Source: Advenella sp048381675 (GTDB taxonomy: Bacteria > Pseudomonadota > Gammaproteobacteria > Burkholderiales > Burkholderiaceae_B). Taken from it: a stretch of 64,000 nucleotides of DNA. A program made the position numbers and the translations under genes. Location: assembly GCF_048381675.1 (NCBI RefSeq), contig NZ_JBLWIS010000002.1:62001-126000 (forward strand), given 5' to 3'. Below the pieces are notes generated by a model, which was given only the letters and a program-made list of their open reading frames with translations, was not told where the DNA came from and made no database searches. Below, piece by piece: positions 16,157 through 26,066 of the stretch (the first letter of the stretch is position 1; every line of letters begins with the position of its first letter).

Positions 16157-16810
16157 TTATTCCTTTTTTTGTTTTTCTTTTTTGTTTTCAGGTGGTTTTT
16201 TCATAAGTGAATAGACCAGCCACACGCCGGCAACCACTGACAATATGGTACCAATTAATAGGGTGCTTCCGCCAGCAGCACCGTGGGAGTCGGAAATGGC
16301 ACCAGCACCTTTTGCACCCAGATACCCGGGCATGAGCATGATTGGCATCCAGATAATGGCAGAAGTCACATTAGCAATTTGAAACCGGATGTGCGACATG
16401 TTCATGATGCCAGCAACAGCTGGAATGGTTGATCGTATGGGGCCCATGAAGCGGCCCAGAAAAACCGACAACACACCATACTTGTAAAAGAACAGCCTGG
16501 TGCGTGCAATCATTTTCCGGTGCTGGTTCAGGGGCCACTTACGTGTGATATCCATCCCAAACCATCGCCCGATCCAGTAGGAAAGGGCATCCCCTAAAAT
16601 GGCGCCTATGATGCCCCAGAGAATGATGGGCCAGGGCGAGAGCACCCCTGAGCCGATTAGGGTACCGGCTGCCAGCAAAATGGCCGTTGCCGGAATAGCC
16701 AGGCCAATAATCAGCATAGATTCGCCAAAGGCAAGCAATGCAATAATCGGGCCTGCCCATACTTGGTTGTCCTGGATGAAAGTAATGATCTGGTTAAGCA
16801 GCTGGTCCAT
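16157..16810 (-). CDS. DedA family (SNARE-associated/VTT domain) membrane protein
   Basis: DedA proteins are inner-membrane proteins implicated in lipid-carrier (undecaprenyl phosphate or phospholipid) flipping. The 217 residues contain the family signature GAILGDALSYWIGRWFGM followed by FFYKYGVLSVFLGRFMGPIRSTIP, with the essential Arg residues of the GRF.GP.R motif, and several transmembrane helices. The C-terminus is Lys/Glu-rich. It lies between coaBC and the hypothetical-dut pair on the minus strand. Confidence 0.92.
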   Translation of the reverse strand: MDQLLNQIITFIQDNQVWAGPIIALLAFGESMLIIGLAIPATAILLAAGTLIGSGVLSPWPIILWGIIGAILGDALSYWIGRWFGMDITRKWPLNQHRKMIARTRLFFYKYGVLSVFLGRFMGPIRSTIPAVAGIMNMSHIRFQIANVTSAIIWMPIMLMPGYLGAKGAGAISDSHGAAGGSTLLIGTILSVVAGVWLVYSLMKKPPENKKEKQKKE

Positions 16811-16844
16811 GAAATATATACCGGTTGACCCTGAAACAAGGCGC

Positions 16845-18041
16845 TTAGGCCGGCAGTTTCAGGGCAATATGTTTAATCAATTGGCGTGACGCGGCCAATT
16901 TGGGAAGCGTGGGCAGTTGCTGATGACCATTTTCCTCAAAAAGAACCATCGTGGTGGAATCGGCATCCATGACATCCTGTGCCAGATTGCCTACCAGTAA
17001 AGGAATGTTTTTACGTTGACGTTTGCTTTCCGCATACGCTAGCAGGTTTTCTGTTTCGGCGGCAAAACCCACACACCAGGGGCCATTTTCAAGTGCGGCA
17101 ACCGAGGCAAGAATATCCGGGTTGGGTGCAAATTTCAGATCAAGGCCGCTATTTTCGGTTTTCTTGATTTTATTTTCCTGAAAATTGCTGACATGCCAGT
17201 CGGCAACGGCCGCTACCGATATGAAAATGTCGGCCTCATGGGCATGTTGCATGACCTGTTCGTGCATTTGTCGGGCAGTGGTAACGCTAATACGTTGCAC
17301 ATCATAGGGCGCCTCAAGGGCGGTTGGTCCGGACACCAGGATCACTTCGGCGCCGGCTTCACGCGCTGCCCGGGCAATGGCATAGCCCATTTTGCCGGAT
17401 GAGCGGTTAGTAATCATCCGAATCGGATCAATCGGTTCAGCAGTAGGGCCGGCGGTAATTAACACCCGTTTGCCGATTAGCAGTTTTTCCTGAAAAAACG
17501 CAATGGTTTCATTCACAATCTCATGGGGTTCAAGCATACGCCCGCTGCCGGTTTCGCCGCAGGCCTGGGAGCCGGAACCCGGGCCCCAGATGGTGGTGTT
17601 GTCATGTACCAGCTGCTGTATATTACGCTGGGTGGCCGGGTGTGCCCACATTTCCCGGTTCATGGCCGGTACAACAATCAGGGGACAGGCACCTTTGGCC
17701 AGGCACAGGGTGGAAAGCAGGTCATCAGCCAGTCCATGGCTGAGTTTGGCAATGAAGTCGGCAGTGGCTGGCACAATAATGATGGCATCAGCCTGGCGGC
17801 TTAGGTTGATGTGCGCCATGCTGTTGGCCATGCGTGCATCCAGCGTTTCTGTATAGACCGGGTTTCCAGACAGGGCCTGAAACGTGGTGGGCGTTACAAA
17901 TTGCGTAGCCGCATCAGTCATGACTACGGTAATGCTGGCACCGTGATCCATGAGCCGACGGGTAAGCTCTGCTGCTTTGTAGCAGGCAATGCCACCTGTA
18001 ATGCCTAATACGATGCGTTTGCCGGAAAGGTCTGGATTCAT
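16845..18041 (-). CDS. coaBC: Bifunctional phosphopantothenoylcysteine decarboxylase / phosphopantothenate-cysteine ligase
   Basis: CoaBC carries out two successive steps of coenzyme A synthesis. The N-terminal CoaC flavoprotein domain shows GITGGIACYKA, the active-site His77, the PAMNREMW motif at 125-132 and the catalytic Cys161 in ACGETGSGRM. The C-terminal CoaB domain begins near 195 with ITAGPT and continues AEPIDPIRMITNRSSGKMG. The length of 398 residues is normal. Its ATG overlaps the lspA stop codon by four bases. Confidence 0.96.
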   Translation of the reverse strand: MNPDLSGKRIVLGITGGIACYKAAELTRRLMDHGASITVVMTDAATQFVTPTTFQALSGNPVYTETLDARMANSMAHINLSRQADAIIIVPATADFIAKLSHGLADDLLSTLCLAKGACPLIVVPAMNREMWAHPATQRNIQQLVHDNTTIWGPGSGSQACGETGSGRMLEPHEIVNETIAFFQEKLLIGKRVLITAGPTAEPIDPIRMITNRSSGKMGYAIARAAREAGAEVILVSGPTALEAPYDVQRISVTTARQMHEQVMQHAHEADIFISVAAVADWHVSNFQENKIKKTENSGLDLKFAPNPDILASVAALENGPWCVGFAAETENLLAYAESKRQRKNIPLLVGNLAQDVMDADSTTMVLFEENGHQQLPTLPKLAASRQLIKHIALKLPA

Positions 18042-18550
18042 GCTTGCTCTTGTTTGGTACGACGAATACGAAAGATCTCATCGAGAATGAGAAATATAGC
18101 CCCCATGGTAATACAAATGTCCGCGACATTGAAGGCGGGAAAATAGGCGTTACCCCAGTAAAATAAAAGAAAATCAATCACATGGCCATAAGCCATGCGA
18201 TCGATCACATTACCCAGGGCACCCGCCATGATAAGTGTCAGGGAAAAACAAAAAAACGTTTGTGCCTTGTGTTTTTTTAGCAAGTACAGGATGAAGCCGG
18301 TAGCGCCCAATCCAAGAACCAGAAAAAACCAGCGTTGCCAGCCATTGCCATCGGCAAACAGGCTAAAGGCAGCGCCCTGATTGTAAACCAGGATGAAATC
18401 AAAGAAAGGCAGGATATTCAGCCTTTCGAGATACTCAAAATTGTATTCAAAATACAGCTTGCTGGCCTGGTCTAGGGCAATCAGGAAAAGGGCACAGGCA
18501 ATCCATATGCCATAGGCAATGGGCTGCCTGTTGTTATGCTGATCAGGCAT
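18038..18550 (-). CDS. lspA: Lipoprotein signal peptidase (signal peptidase II)
   Basis: LspA cleaves the signal peptide of prolipoproteins at the inner membrane. From the ATG at 18550 it has 170 residues with four transmembrane segments. The catalytic aspartates are Asp126 in the GHVIDFL segment and Asp144 in FNVADICI, and the GNVIDR motif is intact. This start is chosen because it gives a short overlap (8 bases) with the end of ileS; an in-frame start 12 codons further upstream lies deeper in ileS. ileS-lspA coupling is common in Proteobacteria. Confidence 0.95.
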   Translation of the reverse strand: MPDQHNNRQPIAYGIWIACALFLIALDQASKLYFEYNFEYLERLNILPFFDFILVYNQGAAFSLFADGNGWQRWFFLVLGLGATGFILYLLKKHKAQTFFCFSLTLIMAGALGNVIDRMAYGHVIDFLLFYWGNAYFPAFNVADICITMGAIFLILDEIFRIRRTKQEQA

Positions 18551-21404
18551 ATTCACGGGCCTCGCCATCGCCATGCAGGTTGTCAACGCAGCGTGAGCAA
18601 ATGCCGGGGTGCTCGGGGTGGCTGCCTACATCTTCACGATAATGCCAGCAACGCTCACATTTTTCATGTCCGGAGGGTGCAATTTCAAAACGGAGGTCTC
18701 CGCTCGTTGCATGCACGGTTGCCCTGGATACAATGAAAATGAAGCGCAAGTCATCTTTCAGGCTTTGCAGCCAGGCCAGATCCTGTTCGCTGGCGTAAAT
18801 ATCTACCTCTGCCTGCAAGGCTGAGCCAATCTGGCCGGCACTGCGCAAGTCTTCAAGCTGTTTATTCAGCTCTGCCCTGATTTCCAGCAGGCGCGACCAT
18901 TTGCTACTTAATGAATCGCTATCCTGGGGAACTGGAATGTCGTGGTAAACCTCGGTGAAAATGGTAATGCCATTGGCCAGTTCGGTGTTTTTCAGGGTGG
19001 ATTCTCGCAGGACTGCCCAGGCTTCTTCAGCCGTGAATGACAGGATAGGCGCCAGCAATTTAAGCAGGCTGAAAGTGATATGCAGCAGGGCGGTTTGTGC
19101 TGAGCGGCGTGCCAGGCTGTCTTTGCCACTGGTGTATAAACGGTCTTTCAGGGTATCCAGGTAGAACGCACCCAGGTCTTCCGAGCAGAAAATTTGCAGT
19201 CTTGCCACGGCGGGGTGAAAGTTCAGCTCTTCATAATTGGCCAGTACCTCGTCTTGCATGGACTTGGTAAACGCCAGCGCGTAGCGGTCTACTTCAAACA
19301 TTTGCTCAAGGCTGACCTGGTCTTTGGAGGCGTCAAAGTCATTCAGGTTGCCCAGCAGGAAGCACAGCGTGTTGCGAATACGGCGATAGCTTTCAACCAC
19401 GCGTTTGAGAATCTGGTCGGAAATGGACAGTTCACCGGAGTAGTCGGTGGCGGCCGTCCACAAGCGGATGATTTCAGCGCCCAGAGAGTCGGAGACTTTT
19501 TGGGGAGCAATCACGTTACCGACGGATTTACTCATTTTCCGTCCTTGGCCATCAACCACAAAACCATGGGTTAGCAAGCCTTTGTAGGGTGGCTGGCCAA
19601 ACATCATGGAAGAGGTGAGCAGGGAAGAGTGGAACCAGCCGCGGTGTTGGTCTGATCCTTCTAGATACAGGTCTGCGGGCCAGTGCAGGGTGTCTGCATG
19701 AGAACCATTGCAAACGTGATCTTTGCCGCCTATGACGGTAAAATGCGTGGTGCCTGAATCGAACCAGACATCAAGGGTGTCACGGTTTTTTTCGTATTGG
19801 TCGGCTTCTTCACCCAGCAGCTCTTTAGGATCCAGGGATTGCCAGGCTTCAATGCCTTCTTTTTCAACCCGTTGGGCAACCAGTTCCAGCAATTCAACGC
19901 TACGTGGATGGAGTTCTCCGGTTTCCTTGTGTACGAAGAAAGCCATGGGAACACCCCATTGACGCTGGCGCGACAAGGTCCAGTCGGGGCGGTTGGCAAT
20001 CATGGCATGCAGGCGGGCACGACCCCAGGCTGGATAAAAACTGGTGGCATCAACGCCGGCCAGGGCTTTCTCACGCAGGGTGGCCGAGCCGTCGTTGGGC
20101 TGGCGGTCCATGCCGGCAAACCATTGGCTGGTGGCGCGGTAAATAACCGGGGTTTTGTGGCGCCAGCAATGCATATAGCTGTGTTTCAGGGATTCTACCT
20201 TGATGAGGGTGCCGGCCTCTTTCATGGTTTCAACGATTTTGGGATTGGCATCCCAAATGGACAAACCACCAAACAATGGCAAGGTGCTGGCATATTTGCC
20301 ATCTGCCATCACGGGGCTGATGATGTCATCGTCCTTGACGCCATTGCTTTTGCATGAATTGAAGTCGTCAATACCGTAAGCGGGAGCCGAGTGCACAATG
20401 CCGGTACCTGCATCAACGGTGACATAATCGCCCAGATAAACGGGAGACAGGCGGTCATAACCGGCATCTGTCTGGTACAGGGGGTGGTGGAAGGCGATGT
20501 GATCAAGCGCCGCACCCATGCAGCTGGCTTCAATGGAGCCTTCCAGTTCCCAGGCTTCAAGACAGGCTTTTACCCGGTCTGTGGCAAGCAGCAACAAGGG
20601 CCCGGTGGGCAGGGAGGGCGTCACGCGTACCAGCGAGTATTCAAGTTCAGGGTGGATGTTAAGCGCCATGTTGGACGGGATGGTCCAGGGGGTGGTGGTC
20701 CAGATGACCACGGCACCATCGTCAATGCTGTCCAGTTTGAAGGCTTTGGCCAGTTTGTCTTTTTCGGCAAACGGGAAAGCGACATCAATGGCGGGGTCTT
20801 TGCGGTCCTGGTACTCTACCTCTGCTTCGGCCAGGGCGGATCCACAGTCAAAACACCAGTTGACCGGCTTGAGCCCACGGAAAATATAACCTTTGTCCAG
20901 AATGTCGGCCAAGGCGCGGATTTCATTGGCCTCGTTGGCAAAATTCATGGTCAGGTAGGGGTTGTCCCATTCACCCAATACGCCCAGACGCTTGAAGTCT
21001 TTGCGCTGGCGTTCTATTTGTTCATAAGCATAGGCGCGGGCTTTGGCCTGCACTTCAGACACGGGCAGATGTTTGCCGAATTTTTTCTCGATCTGGATTT
21101 CGATGGGCATGCCATGACAGTCCCAGCCAGGTACGTAAGGCGCATCAAAGCCGGCCATGTTGCGGCTTTTTAGAATGATGTCCTTGAGTATTTTGTTCAC
21201 CGCGTGGCCAATATGGATGTCGCCGTTTGCATACGGGGGGCCATCATGCAGGATAAATGTTGGACGGCCTTTGCTGGCCTTGCGAATGGCTTCGTAAACT
21301 TTATTTTCTTCCCATTGTTTAACCCATTCAGGTTCGCGTTTAGGCAAGTTCCCACGCATAGGGAAAAGTGTTTCGGGCAAATTTAAAGTGTTTTTATAGT
21401 CCAT
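18543..21404 (-). CDS. ileS: Isoleucyl-tRNA synthetase
   Basis: This class I enzyme charges tRNA-Ile. It has the HIGH motif in PPYANGDIHIGH, the editing domain, the KMSKS motif in GRKMSKSVGN and a C-terminal zinc-finger with CERCWHYREDVG and CSRC. Starting at the ATG at 21404 (MDYKNTLNLPETLFPMRGNL) the protein has 953 residues, close to the E. coli length. In-frame upstream starts would extend it into ribF. The chosen start overlaps the last 11 bases of ribF. Confidence 0.96.
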   Translation of the reverse strand: MDYKNTLNLPETLFPMRGNLPKREPEWVKQWEENKVYEAIRKASKGRPTFILHDGPPYANGDIHIGHAVNKILKDIILKSRNMAGFDAPYVPGWDCHGMPIEIQIEKKFGKHLPVSEVQAKARAYAYEQIERQRKDFKRLGVLGEWDNPYLTMNFANEANEIRALADILDKGYIFRGLKPVNWCFDCGSALAEAEVEYQDRKDPAIDVAFPFAEKDKLAKAFKLDSIDDGAVVIWTTTPWTIPSNMALNIHPELEYSLVRVTPSLPTGPLLLLATDRVKACLEAWELEGSIEASCMGAALDHIAFHHPLYQTDAGYDRLSPVYLGDYVTVDAGTGIVHSAPAYGIDDFNSCKSNGVKDDDIISPVMADGKYASTLPLFGGLSIWDANPKIVETMKEAGTLIKVESLKHSYMHCWRHKTPVIYRATSQWFAGMDRQPNDGSATLREKALAGVDATSFYPAWGRARLHAMIANRPDWTLSRQRQWGVPMAFFVHKETGELHPRSVELLELVAQRVEKEGIEAWQSLDPKELLGEEADQYEKNRDTLDVWFDSGTTHFTVIGGKDHVCNGSHADTLHWPADLYLEGSDQHRGWFHSSLLTSSMMFGQPPYKGLLTHGFVVDGQGRKMSKSVGNVIAPQKVSDSLGAEIIRLWTAATDYSGELSISDQILKRVVESYRRIRNTLCFLLGNLNDFDASKDQVSLEQMFEVDRYALAFTKSMQDEVLANYEELNFHPAVARLQIFCSEDLGAFYLDTLKDRLYTSGKDSLARRSAQTALLHITFSLLKLLAPILSFTAEEAWAVLRESTLKNTELANGITIFTEVYHDIPVPQDSDSLSSKWSRLLEIRAELNKQLEDLRSAGQIGSALQAEVDIYASEQDLAWLQSLKDDLRFIFIVSRATVHATSGDLRFEIAPSGHEKCERCWHYREDVGSHPEHPGICSRCVDNLHGDGEAREYA

Positions 21405-22359
21405 GGACAGCAAAATAGTTACGAGCGATGCGTTCATCGTTGCGGATGGCATCGATCATTGTGGGTAAATTGGGAAATTTTTCTTCATCCCGCACATGGT
21501 GCAGGAATGCGACAGTAATAAGTTTACCGTATGCAGATACGGTTTTATCCAGAATGTGCACTTCAAGCAATACTTTGCCATCGGATTCGACCGTAGGCCG
21601 TACGCCCAGGCTGGCAATCCCGGGCAGTATTTGCCCGTCAAGACCCTTGACTGAAACGACATAAATACCTGAACGCAAGGCACAGCGTGGCATGGCGCGG
21701 ATATTCAGGGTTGGGTAACCGATGGTGCGGCCCAGTTTTTTGCCGTGAATTACATGGCCGCTGATTTCATAAGGCCGCCCCAAATAGCTTTTTGCCCGGT
21801 CAAGGTCGCCAAAGGCCAGGGCATTACGCAACTCGGTGCTTGAATAGCGCTGGTTTTGTGCATCCAGGACATCTTCTAGCGTTTCAACTTCAAAGCCGAA
21901 GTGGGAGGAAGCATCACGCAAAAGCGCAATGTTACCACTGCGTTTGTTGCCAAAACGGAAGTCAACACCCACATACAGCCATTTGGTGTTCAGGCGGCGG
22001 ACCAGAATGTCCTCAATGAATTGTTCGGCACTCAGGGAGGCGAATTTATTATTGAAGCGATTCAGAAAAACCTGTTCTATGCCGGCATTGGCCAGGGCCG
22101 TGACCTTATCGCGCAGGGATGAAATCCGTGTGGGAACCAGTTCGGGACGTTGTTCGCGTAAGGCAAAATATTCCCTGGGGTGTGGCAAAAATGTCATGAC
22201 TGAAGGAGCCAGGTTTTTTTGGCTGGCTACCTTGACGACGCGCTCAAGCAGCTGCTGGTGCCCCAGATGGACACCATCGAAGTTGCCAATAGTTAATGCG
22301 CTAGCCCGTTGTTGGGAAGCAGGGAAAGCATTACGATAAAGATTAATAGTATTTTTCAC
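21394..22359 (-). CDS. ribF: Bifunctional riboflavin kinase / FAD synthetase
   Basis: RibF makes FMN from riboflavin and then FAD. The N-terminal nucleotidyltransferase domain shows ALTIGNFDGVHLGHQQLL, and the C-terminal kinase domain shows GRTIGYPTLNI and GIYVVSVKG. The length of 321 residues is normal. It is the first gene of the minus-strand run ribF-ileS-lspA-coaBC and is divergent from purN, with only 47 bases between the two starts. Confidence 0.96.
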   Translation of the reverse strand: MKNTINLYRNAFPASQQRASALTIGNFDGVHLGHQQLLERVVKVASQKNLAPSVMTFLPHPREYFALREQRPELVPTRISSLRDKVTALANAGIEQVFLNRFNNKFASLSAEQFIEDILVRRLNTKWLYVGVDFRFGNKRSGNIALLRDASSHFGFEVETLEDVLDAQNQRYSSTELRNALAFGDLDRAKSYLGRPYEISGHVIHGKKLGRTIGYPTLNIRAMPRCALRSGIYVVSVKGLDGQILPGIASLGVRPTVESDGKVLLEVHILDKTVSAYGKLITVAFLHHVRDEEKFPNLPTMIDAIRNDERIARNYFAVHGL

Positions 22360-22406
22360 GAATAACAGTTTACAATTTTACGCTTCATTAAGAAGGAAGT
22401 TATGCT

Positions 22407-23069
22407 GTGACTGTTGTAAATCAATCACCCAAACGTTTTGTTCTGCTGATTTCGGGCCGGGGTTCGAATATGCAGGCTATTGTCAATATGGCCAAAAACC
22501 GGCCTGATATCCATGTCGCGGCTGTTATTTCCCACTCAAGGAACAGCAAGGGCCTTGAGTGGGCCAAAGAGCAGGGTATTAATGTACACGAAATCCTGAA
22601 CAAGGATTATGATTCGCGCGAATCATTCGATCAAGCCCTGCAGGAAATTATTGATACCCATCAGCCAGATTATGTATTGCTGGCCGGTTTTATGCGCATT
22701 CTTACCGAAAAATTCGTGCGCCATTATCATGGTCGGTTGATTAATATTCATCCTTCCCTGCTGCCATCTTTCCCTGGCCTGGACACGCACCAGCAAGCGC
22801 TGGATGCAGGTGTGCTGTTGCATGGCTGCACCATTCACTTTGTGACGCCCGTGCTGGATCATGGTCCCATTATTGCGCAGTCGGCCGTGCCTGTGCGTAA
22901 AACCGATACGGCAGACGATCTGGCGCAACGGGTGCTTGGCATGGAACACATAATGTTTCCTGCGGTAGTCGGTTATTTGGCAGAAGATATTATAGAACTG
23001 GGCGATAATGGCAAGGTTGTTTATAAACGTGAAGTGCCTTCACTGTTCATGTTTTCAGAAAAAGGATAA
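22407..23069 (+). CDS. purN: Phosphoribosylglycinamide formyltransferase
   Basis: PurN transfers a formyl group from 10-formyltetrahydrofolate to GAR in purine synthesis. The 220 residues contain the phosphate-binding GRGSN at 17-21, the catalytic region NIHPSLLP at 113-120 with His115, and Asp151 in VLDHGPI. The start is GTG at 22407, with AAGGAAG upstream; the ATG five bases earlier hits a stop at once. It is followed by the RsmB-like gene 5 bases later. Confidence 0.95.
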   Translation: MTVVNQSPKRFVLLISGRGSNMQAIVNMAKNRPDIHVAAVISHSRNSKGLEWAKEQGINVHEILNKDYDSRESFDQALQEIIDTHQPDYVLLAGFMRILTEKFVRHYHGRLINIHPSLLPSFPGLDTHQQALDAGVLLHGCTIHFVTPVLDHGPIIAQSAVPVRKTDTADDLAQRVLGMEHIMFPAVVGYLAEDIIELGDNGKVVYKREVPSLFMFSEKG

Positions 23070-23074
23070 TTAAA

Positions 23075-24586
23075 ATGAGTTCAAGCGCCACCTCACGCAA
23101 CCGGAAGGTTTCTGCTGGCAGAAAAAAAGGGTTTGAAAAACCGCTAGTTAAAACACCGGTTTATGCCATCCGCATAGAACAGGTTAAAAGTGTTTTTGCC
23201 GAAATCCAAAAATGGAAATATCCGGCGGACTCTGTTTTGTCTACCTGGTTTCGACAAAATAAAGAGTTGGGTAGCCGTGATCGGGCTGAAGTAGCCGAGG
23301 CGGTCTTCGATATTCTTCGGAACCTGCGCCGTTACCGGCAGTTTGCAGAAAGCGGGGTGGGTTCATCGTTGCAGCGTTTGGCTATCCTTGGGCTGTCATC
23401 AACCCTGGGGCACGATACAATCCGTGCCGTTCTTACCGATGATGAAAATGCCTGGCTTGAGCATTTGCAAACCATCGATCTGAATGCCTTGTCACCTGCC
23501 GTTCGCGGAAGCCTGCCGGATTGGTTGTATGAATATTTCAGCAAGCTTGACAATGCAGAGTCCCTGATTGCCGCTCTTAACGAAAAAGCGCCACTTGATT
23601 TGCGTGTCAACAGTTTCAAAACCGATCGCGACACCGTGCTGGCCGCTTTCAAGGATTCACCCGCAGAACCGTTCGAGCCGCAGCCTACACCGTATTCCCC
23701 GTGGGGCATACGCCTGAAGGGCAAGCCGGCTATTAACCGTTGGCCCCTGTTTGAAAACGGCTCACTTGAAGTGCAGGACGAAGGCAGCCAGATATTGGGT
23801 ATGCTGGTCAGCCCACGGCGCGGTGAGATGGTTATTGATTTTTGTGCCGGGGCGGGAGGTAAAACCCTGCTGTTGGGTGCCTTGATGCGCTCAACTGGCC
23901 GTCTTTATGCTTTTGATGTATCTGCAGCCCGTCTGGCAAAAGCCAAGCCACGCGTTGCCCGCAGTGGTTTGTCCAACGTGACGCCTGTGGTTATTGCCAA
24001 TGAAAATGATGCCCGTGTAAAGCGTCTGGCTGGCAAGGCGAACAGGGTTCTGGTTGATGCGCCTTGTACTGGAATGGGTACTTTGCGCCGCAATCCTGAC
24101 CTTAAATGGCGTCAAATGCCTAAAGATGTGGCTGAGTTGACAGCCTTGCAGGCCAGTATTTTAGCCAGCGCCTCGCGTTGTGTGGCGCCAGGCGGGCGTT
24201 TAGTCTATTCAACCTGCAGCGTGCTTCCCGAGGAAAATGAGCAGCAGATTGAGCGTTTCCTGCAAAACCACCCCGACTTTACGTTGCTGCATGTTAACCA
24301 GGTCTTGGGCGACCGTTGTCCTAATCTAGTCATGGAAAATGAATATCTCCACCTGCGTCCTGATGTGCATGGGACGGACGGTTTTTTTGCTGCAGTGCTT
24401 GAGCGCCGTAAAAAGGACGAAGTAGCGGCAAAAAAAGAGGTGGCTGATGAAGCGCCAAAGACTGCAGAAGTGGCTGCGTCTGAAGAGGTTGCGGCAAACA
24501 ATGCGGTTTCCGTCATTGAAACTGATGTATCGGAAGACTCCGGCGCAAGTGAAGACAAGTCTGTAAAAGAACAACTGTCGTCGTAA
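23075..24586 (+). CDS. RsmB/NOP-type RNA (cytosine-C5) methyltransferase
   Basis: The enzyme methylates cytosine in RNA, most likely 16S rRNA, using S-adenosylmethionine. The catalytic domain has the SAM-binding VIDFCAGAGGKTLLLGALM, Cys331 in the motif-IV DAPCTGMGTLRRNP, and Cys381 in the motif-VI STCSVLPEEN. The N-terminal ~140 residues form the NusB-like helical domain. Unusually the last ~50 residues are low-complexity and acidic, rich in Glu, Ala, Val and Ser. RsmB (C967) is the nearest functional guess but another target is possible. purN lies immediately upstream. Confidence 0.9.
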   Translation: MSSSATSRNRKVSAGRKKGFEKPLVKTPVYAIRIEQVKSVFAEIQKWKYPADSVLSTWFRQNKELGSRDRAEVAEAVFDILRNLRRYRQFAESGVGSSLQRLAILGLSSTLGHDTIRAVLTDDENAWLEHLQTIDLNALSPAVRGSLPDWLYEYFSKLDNAESLIAALNEKAPLDLRVNSFKTDRDTVLAAFKDSPAEPFEPQPTPYSPWGIRLKGKPAINRWPLFENGSLEVQDEGSQILGMLVSPRRGEMVIDFCAGAGGKTLLLGALMRSTGRLYAFDVSAARLAKAKPRVARSGLSNVTPVVIANENDARVKRLAGKANRVLVDAPCTGMGTLRRNPDLKWRQMPKDVAELTALQASILASASRCVAPGGRLVYSTCSVLPEENEQQIERFLQNHPDFTLLHVNQVLGDRCPNLVMENEYLHLRPDVHGTDGFFAAVLERRKKDEVAAKKEVADEAPKTAEVAASEEVAANNAVSVIETDVSEDSGASEDKSVKEQLSS

Positions 24587-24595
24587 ACAAGTCAA

Positions 24596-24643
24596 AATGG
24601 CCGCTACTTCATTTTCCAAGTGAAGAAGCCGCCATTTATTTTG
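24596..24643 (+). terminator. Intrinsic terminator after the RNA methyltransferase gene
   Basis: A 16-base stem with two mismatches forms between AATGGCCGCTACTTCA and TGAAGAAGCCGCCATT (24596-24611 and 24621-24636), followed by TATTTT. It ends the purN-methyltransferase transcript. Confidence 0.65.
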
Positions 24644-24860
24644 CGTTGCATATATAAACATGTAATAATGATTCTTTAATCAAATCAATCTGTTATTAAG
24701 TTATTTAATGCTTTTGATAGATTTATTAGATTTATAATGTTTTCAGCAAGATGGTAATCTGTTGAAGCAAGTAAGCAGGGCTGGAACAGAACTTTTTCTT
24801 CTGCTGTCATTCCAATCCTGAGTACAGAAACAAACGTTTTTAGGAGACCTGATAAGGTTT

Positions 24861-26066
24861 ATGGATAGCATTCTTAATTTTCTGGCTGGTGGTTTGTTGC
24901 AATTGTCCTGGTGGCAACTTATTCTCGTAACACTGGTTCTTACGCATATCACCATTGTTGCAGTAACTATTTTCCTGCATCGCAGCCAGACTCACCGCGG
25001 TTTGGATTTGCACCCTGTTGTATCCCATTTTTTTCGTTTATGGCTGTGGCTTACTACGGGCATGGTTACCAAGGAATGGGTTGCCATTCACCGTAAACAC
25101 CATGCAAAATGTGAAAAAGAAGGTGATCCGCACTCACCGATTGTGTATGGCATAGAAAAGGTCATGTGGAAAGGGGCAGAGCTGTATCGCGAAGAGTCCG
25201 CCAACGAGGAAACGCTTAAGCGCTATGGTCACGGAACCCCCGATGACTGGCTGGAGCGTAACGTTTACACCCGTCATTCCGGTTTGGGAATTATTTTGAC
25301 CTTGGTGGTCGACGTGTTGCTGTTTGGTGCCGCCGGCCTTACGGTTTGGGCAATTCAAATGGCCTGGATCCCGTTTTGGGCCGCGGGTGTGGTGAACGGT
25401 TTGGGTCATTATATTGGTTACCGTAATTTTTCCAGCCCGGACAGCAGTACAAACCTGTTCCCGATTGGCATTATTATCGGTGGCGAAGAATTGCACAATA
25501 ACCACCATGCTTATGGCACATCAGCCAAGTTTTCCAGTAAGTGGTACGAGTTTGATATTGGCTGGCTGTACATAAAGCTAATGGGTTATGTTGGTTTGGC
25601 TAAAGTGCGTAAAGTCGCACCCAAATTAAAACTGGAACATAATTCCGGCCAGGTGACTGAAAAAACCCTGCAAGGTGTAATTACCCATCGTTATGAAATC
25701 ATGACCCGTTATGCCGATTTGCTCAAGCAGGCGGCGCAAGCAGAAATCGATCGCCTCAAAAGCGTCAAGGACAGCTTCAGCATCCAGCAGGCTGCATTAT
25801 TGAAAACGGTGGCTGATCGTATTACCCAGGCAGAACAGTCACTGAAGCCAACTGAAAAAGAAGAGCTTGAGCAGGCATTGTCGCAAAACAAAGTGTTGGC
25901 AACCCTGGTCAATATGCGTGATGAGCTTACCCGTGTCTGGGCAAGTTCTACGGCTAGCAGCGAACAGCTGTTACAGGATTTGCAGGCTTGGTGCCAGCAG
26001 GCCCAACAAAGTGGCATCCAGGGACTTGAGCAATTTGCATTGCGCCTGCGACGTTACGCGGCATGA
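24861..26066 (+). CDS. Membrane fatty-acid desaturase with C-terminal helical extension
   Basis: This is an acyl-lipid or acyl-CoA desaturase of the di-iron membrane type. All three histidine boxes are visible: HRSQTH at 40-45, HRKHH at 77-81 and HNNHH at 212-216, between hydrophobic segments (about 20-40, 140-185). After the catalytic core, residues about 270-401 form a long charged helical region (LLKQAAQAEIDRLKSV and beyond) that is probably coiled coil. The desaturase is probably a delta-9 type, which is inferred. Its stop codon overlaps the start of the helicase gene by four bases. Confidence 0.9.
   Translation: MDSILNFLAGGLLQLSWWQLILVTLVLTHITIVAVTIFLHRSQTHRGLDLHPVVSHFFRLWLWLTTGMVTKEWVAIHRKHHAKCEKEGDPHSPIVYGIEKVMWKGAELYREESANEETLKRYGHGTPDDWLERNVYTRHSGLGIILTLVVDVLLFGAAGLTVWAIQMAWIPFWAAGVVNGLGHYIGYRNFSSPDSSTNLFPIGIIIGGEELHNNHHAYGTSAKFSSKWYEFDIGWLYIKLMGYVGLAKVRKVAPKLKLEHNSGQVTEKTLQGVITHRYEIMTRYADLLKQAAQAEIDRLKSVKDSFSIQQAALLKTVADRITQAEQSLKPTEKEELEQALSQNKVLATLVNMRDELTRVWASSTASSEQLLQDLQAWCQQAQQSGIQGLEQFALRLRRYAA

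Noticed and set aside
20391..21173. 260-codon plus-strand frame opposite ileS
   Set aside because: It lies wholly antisense to a clear ileS gene and shows the Gly/Phe-rich composition of a shadow frame.
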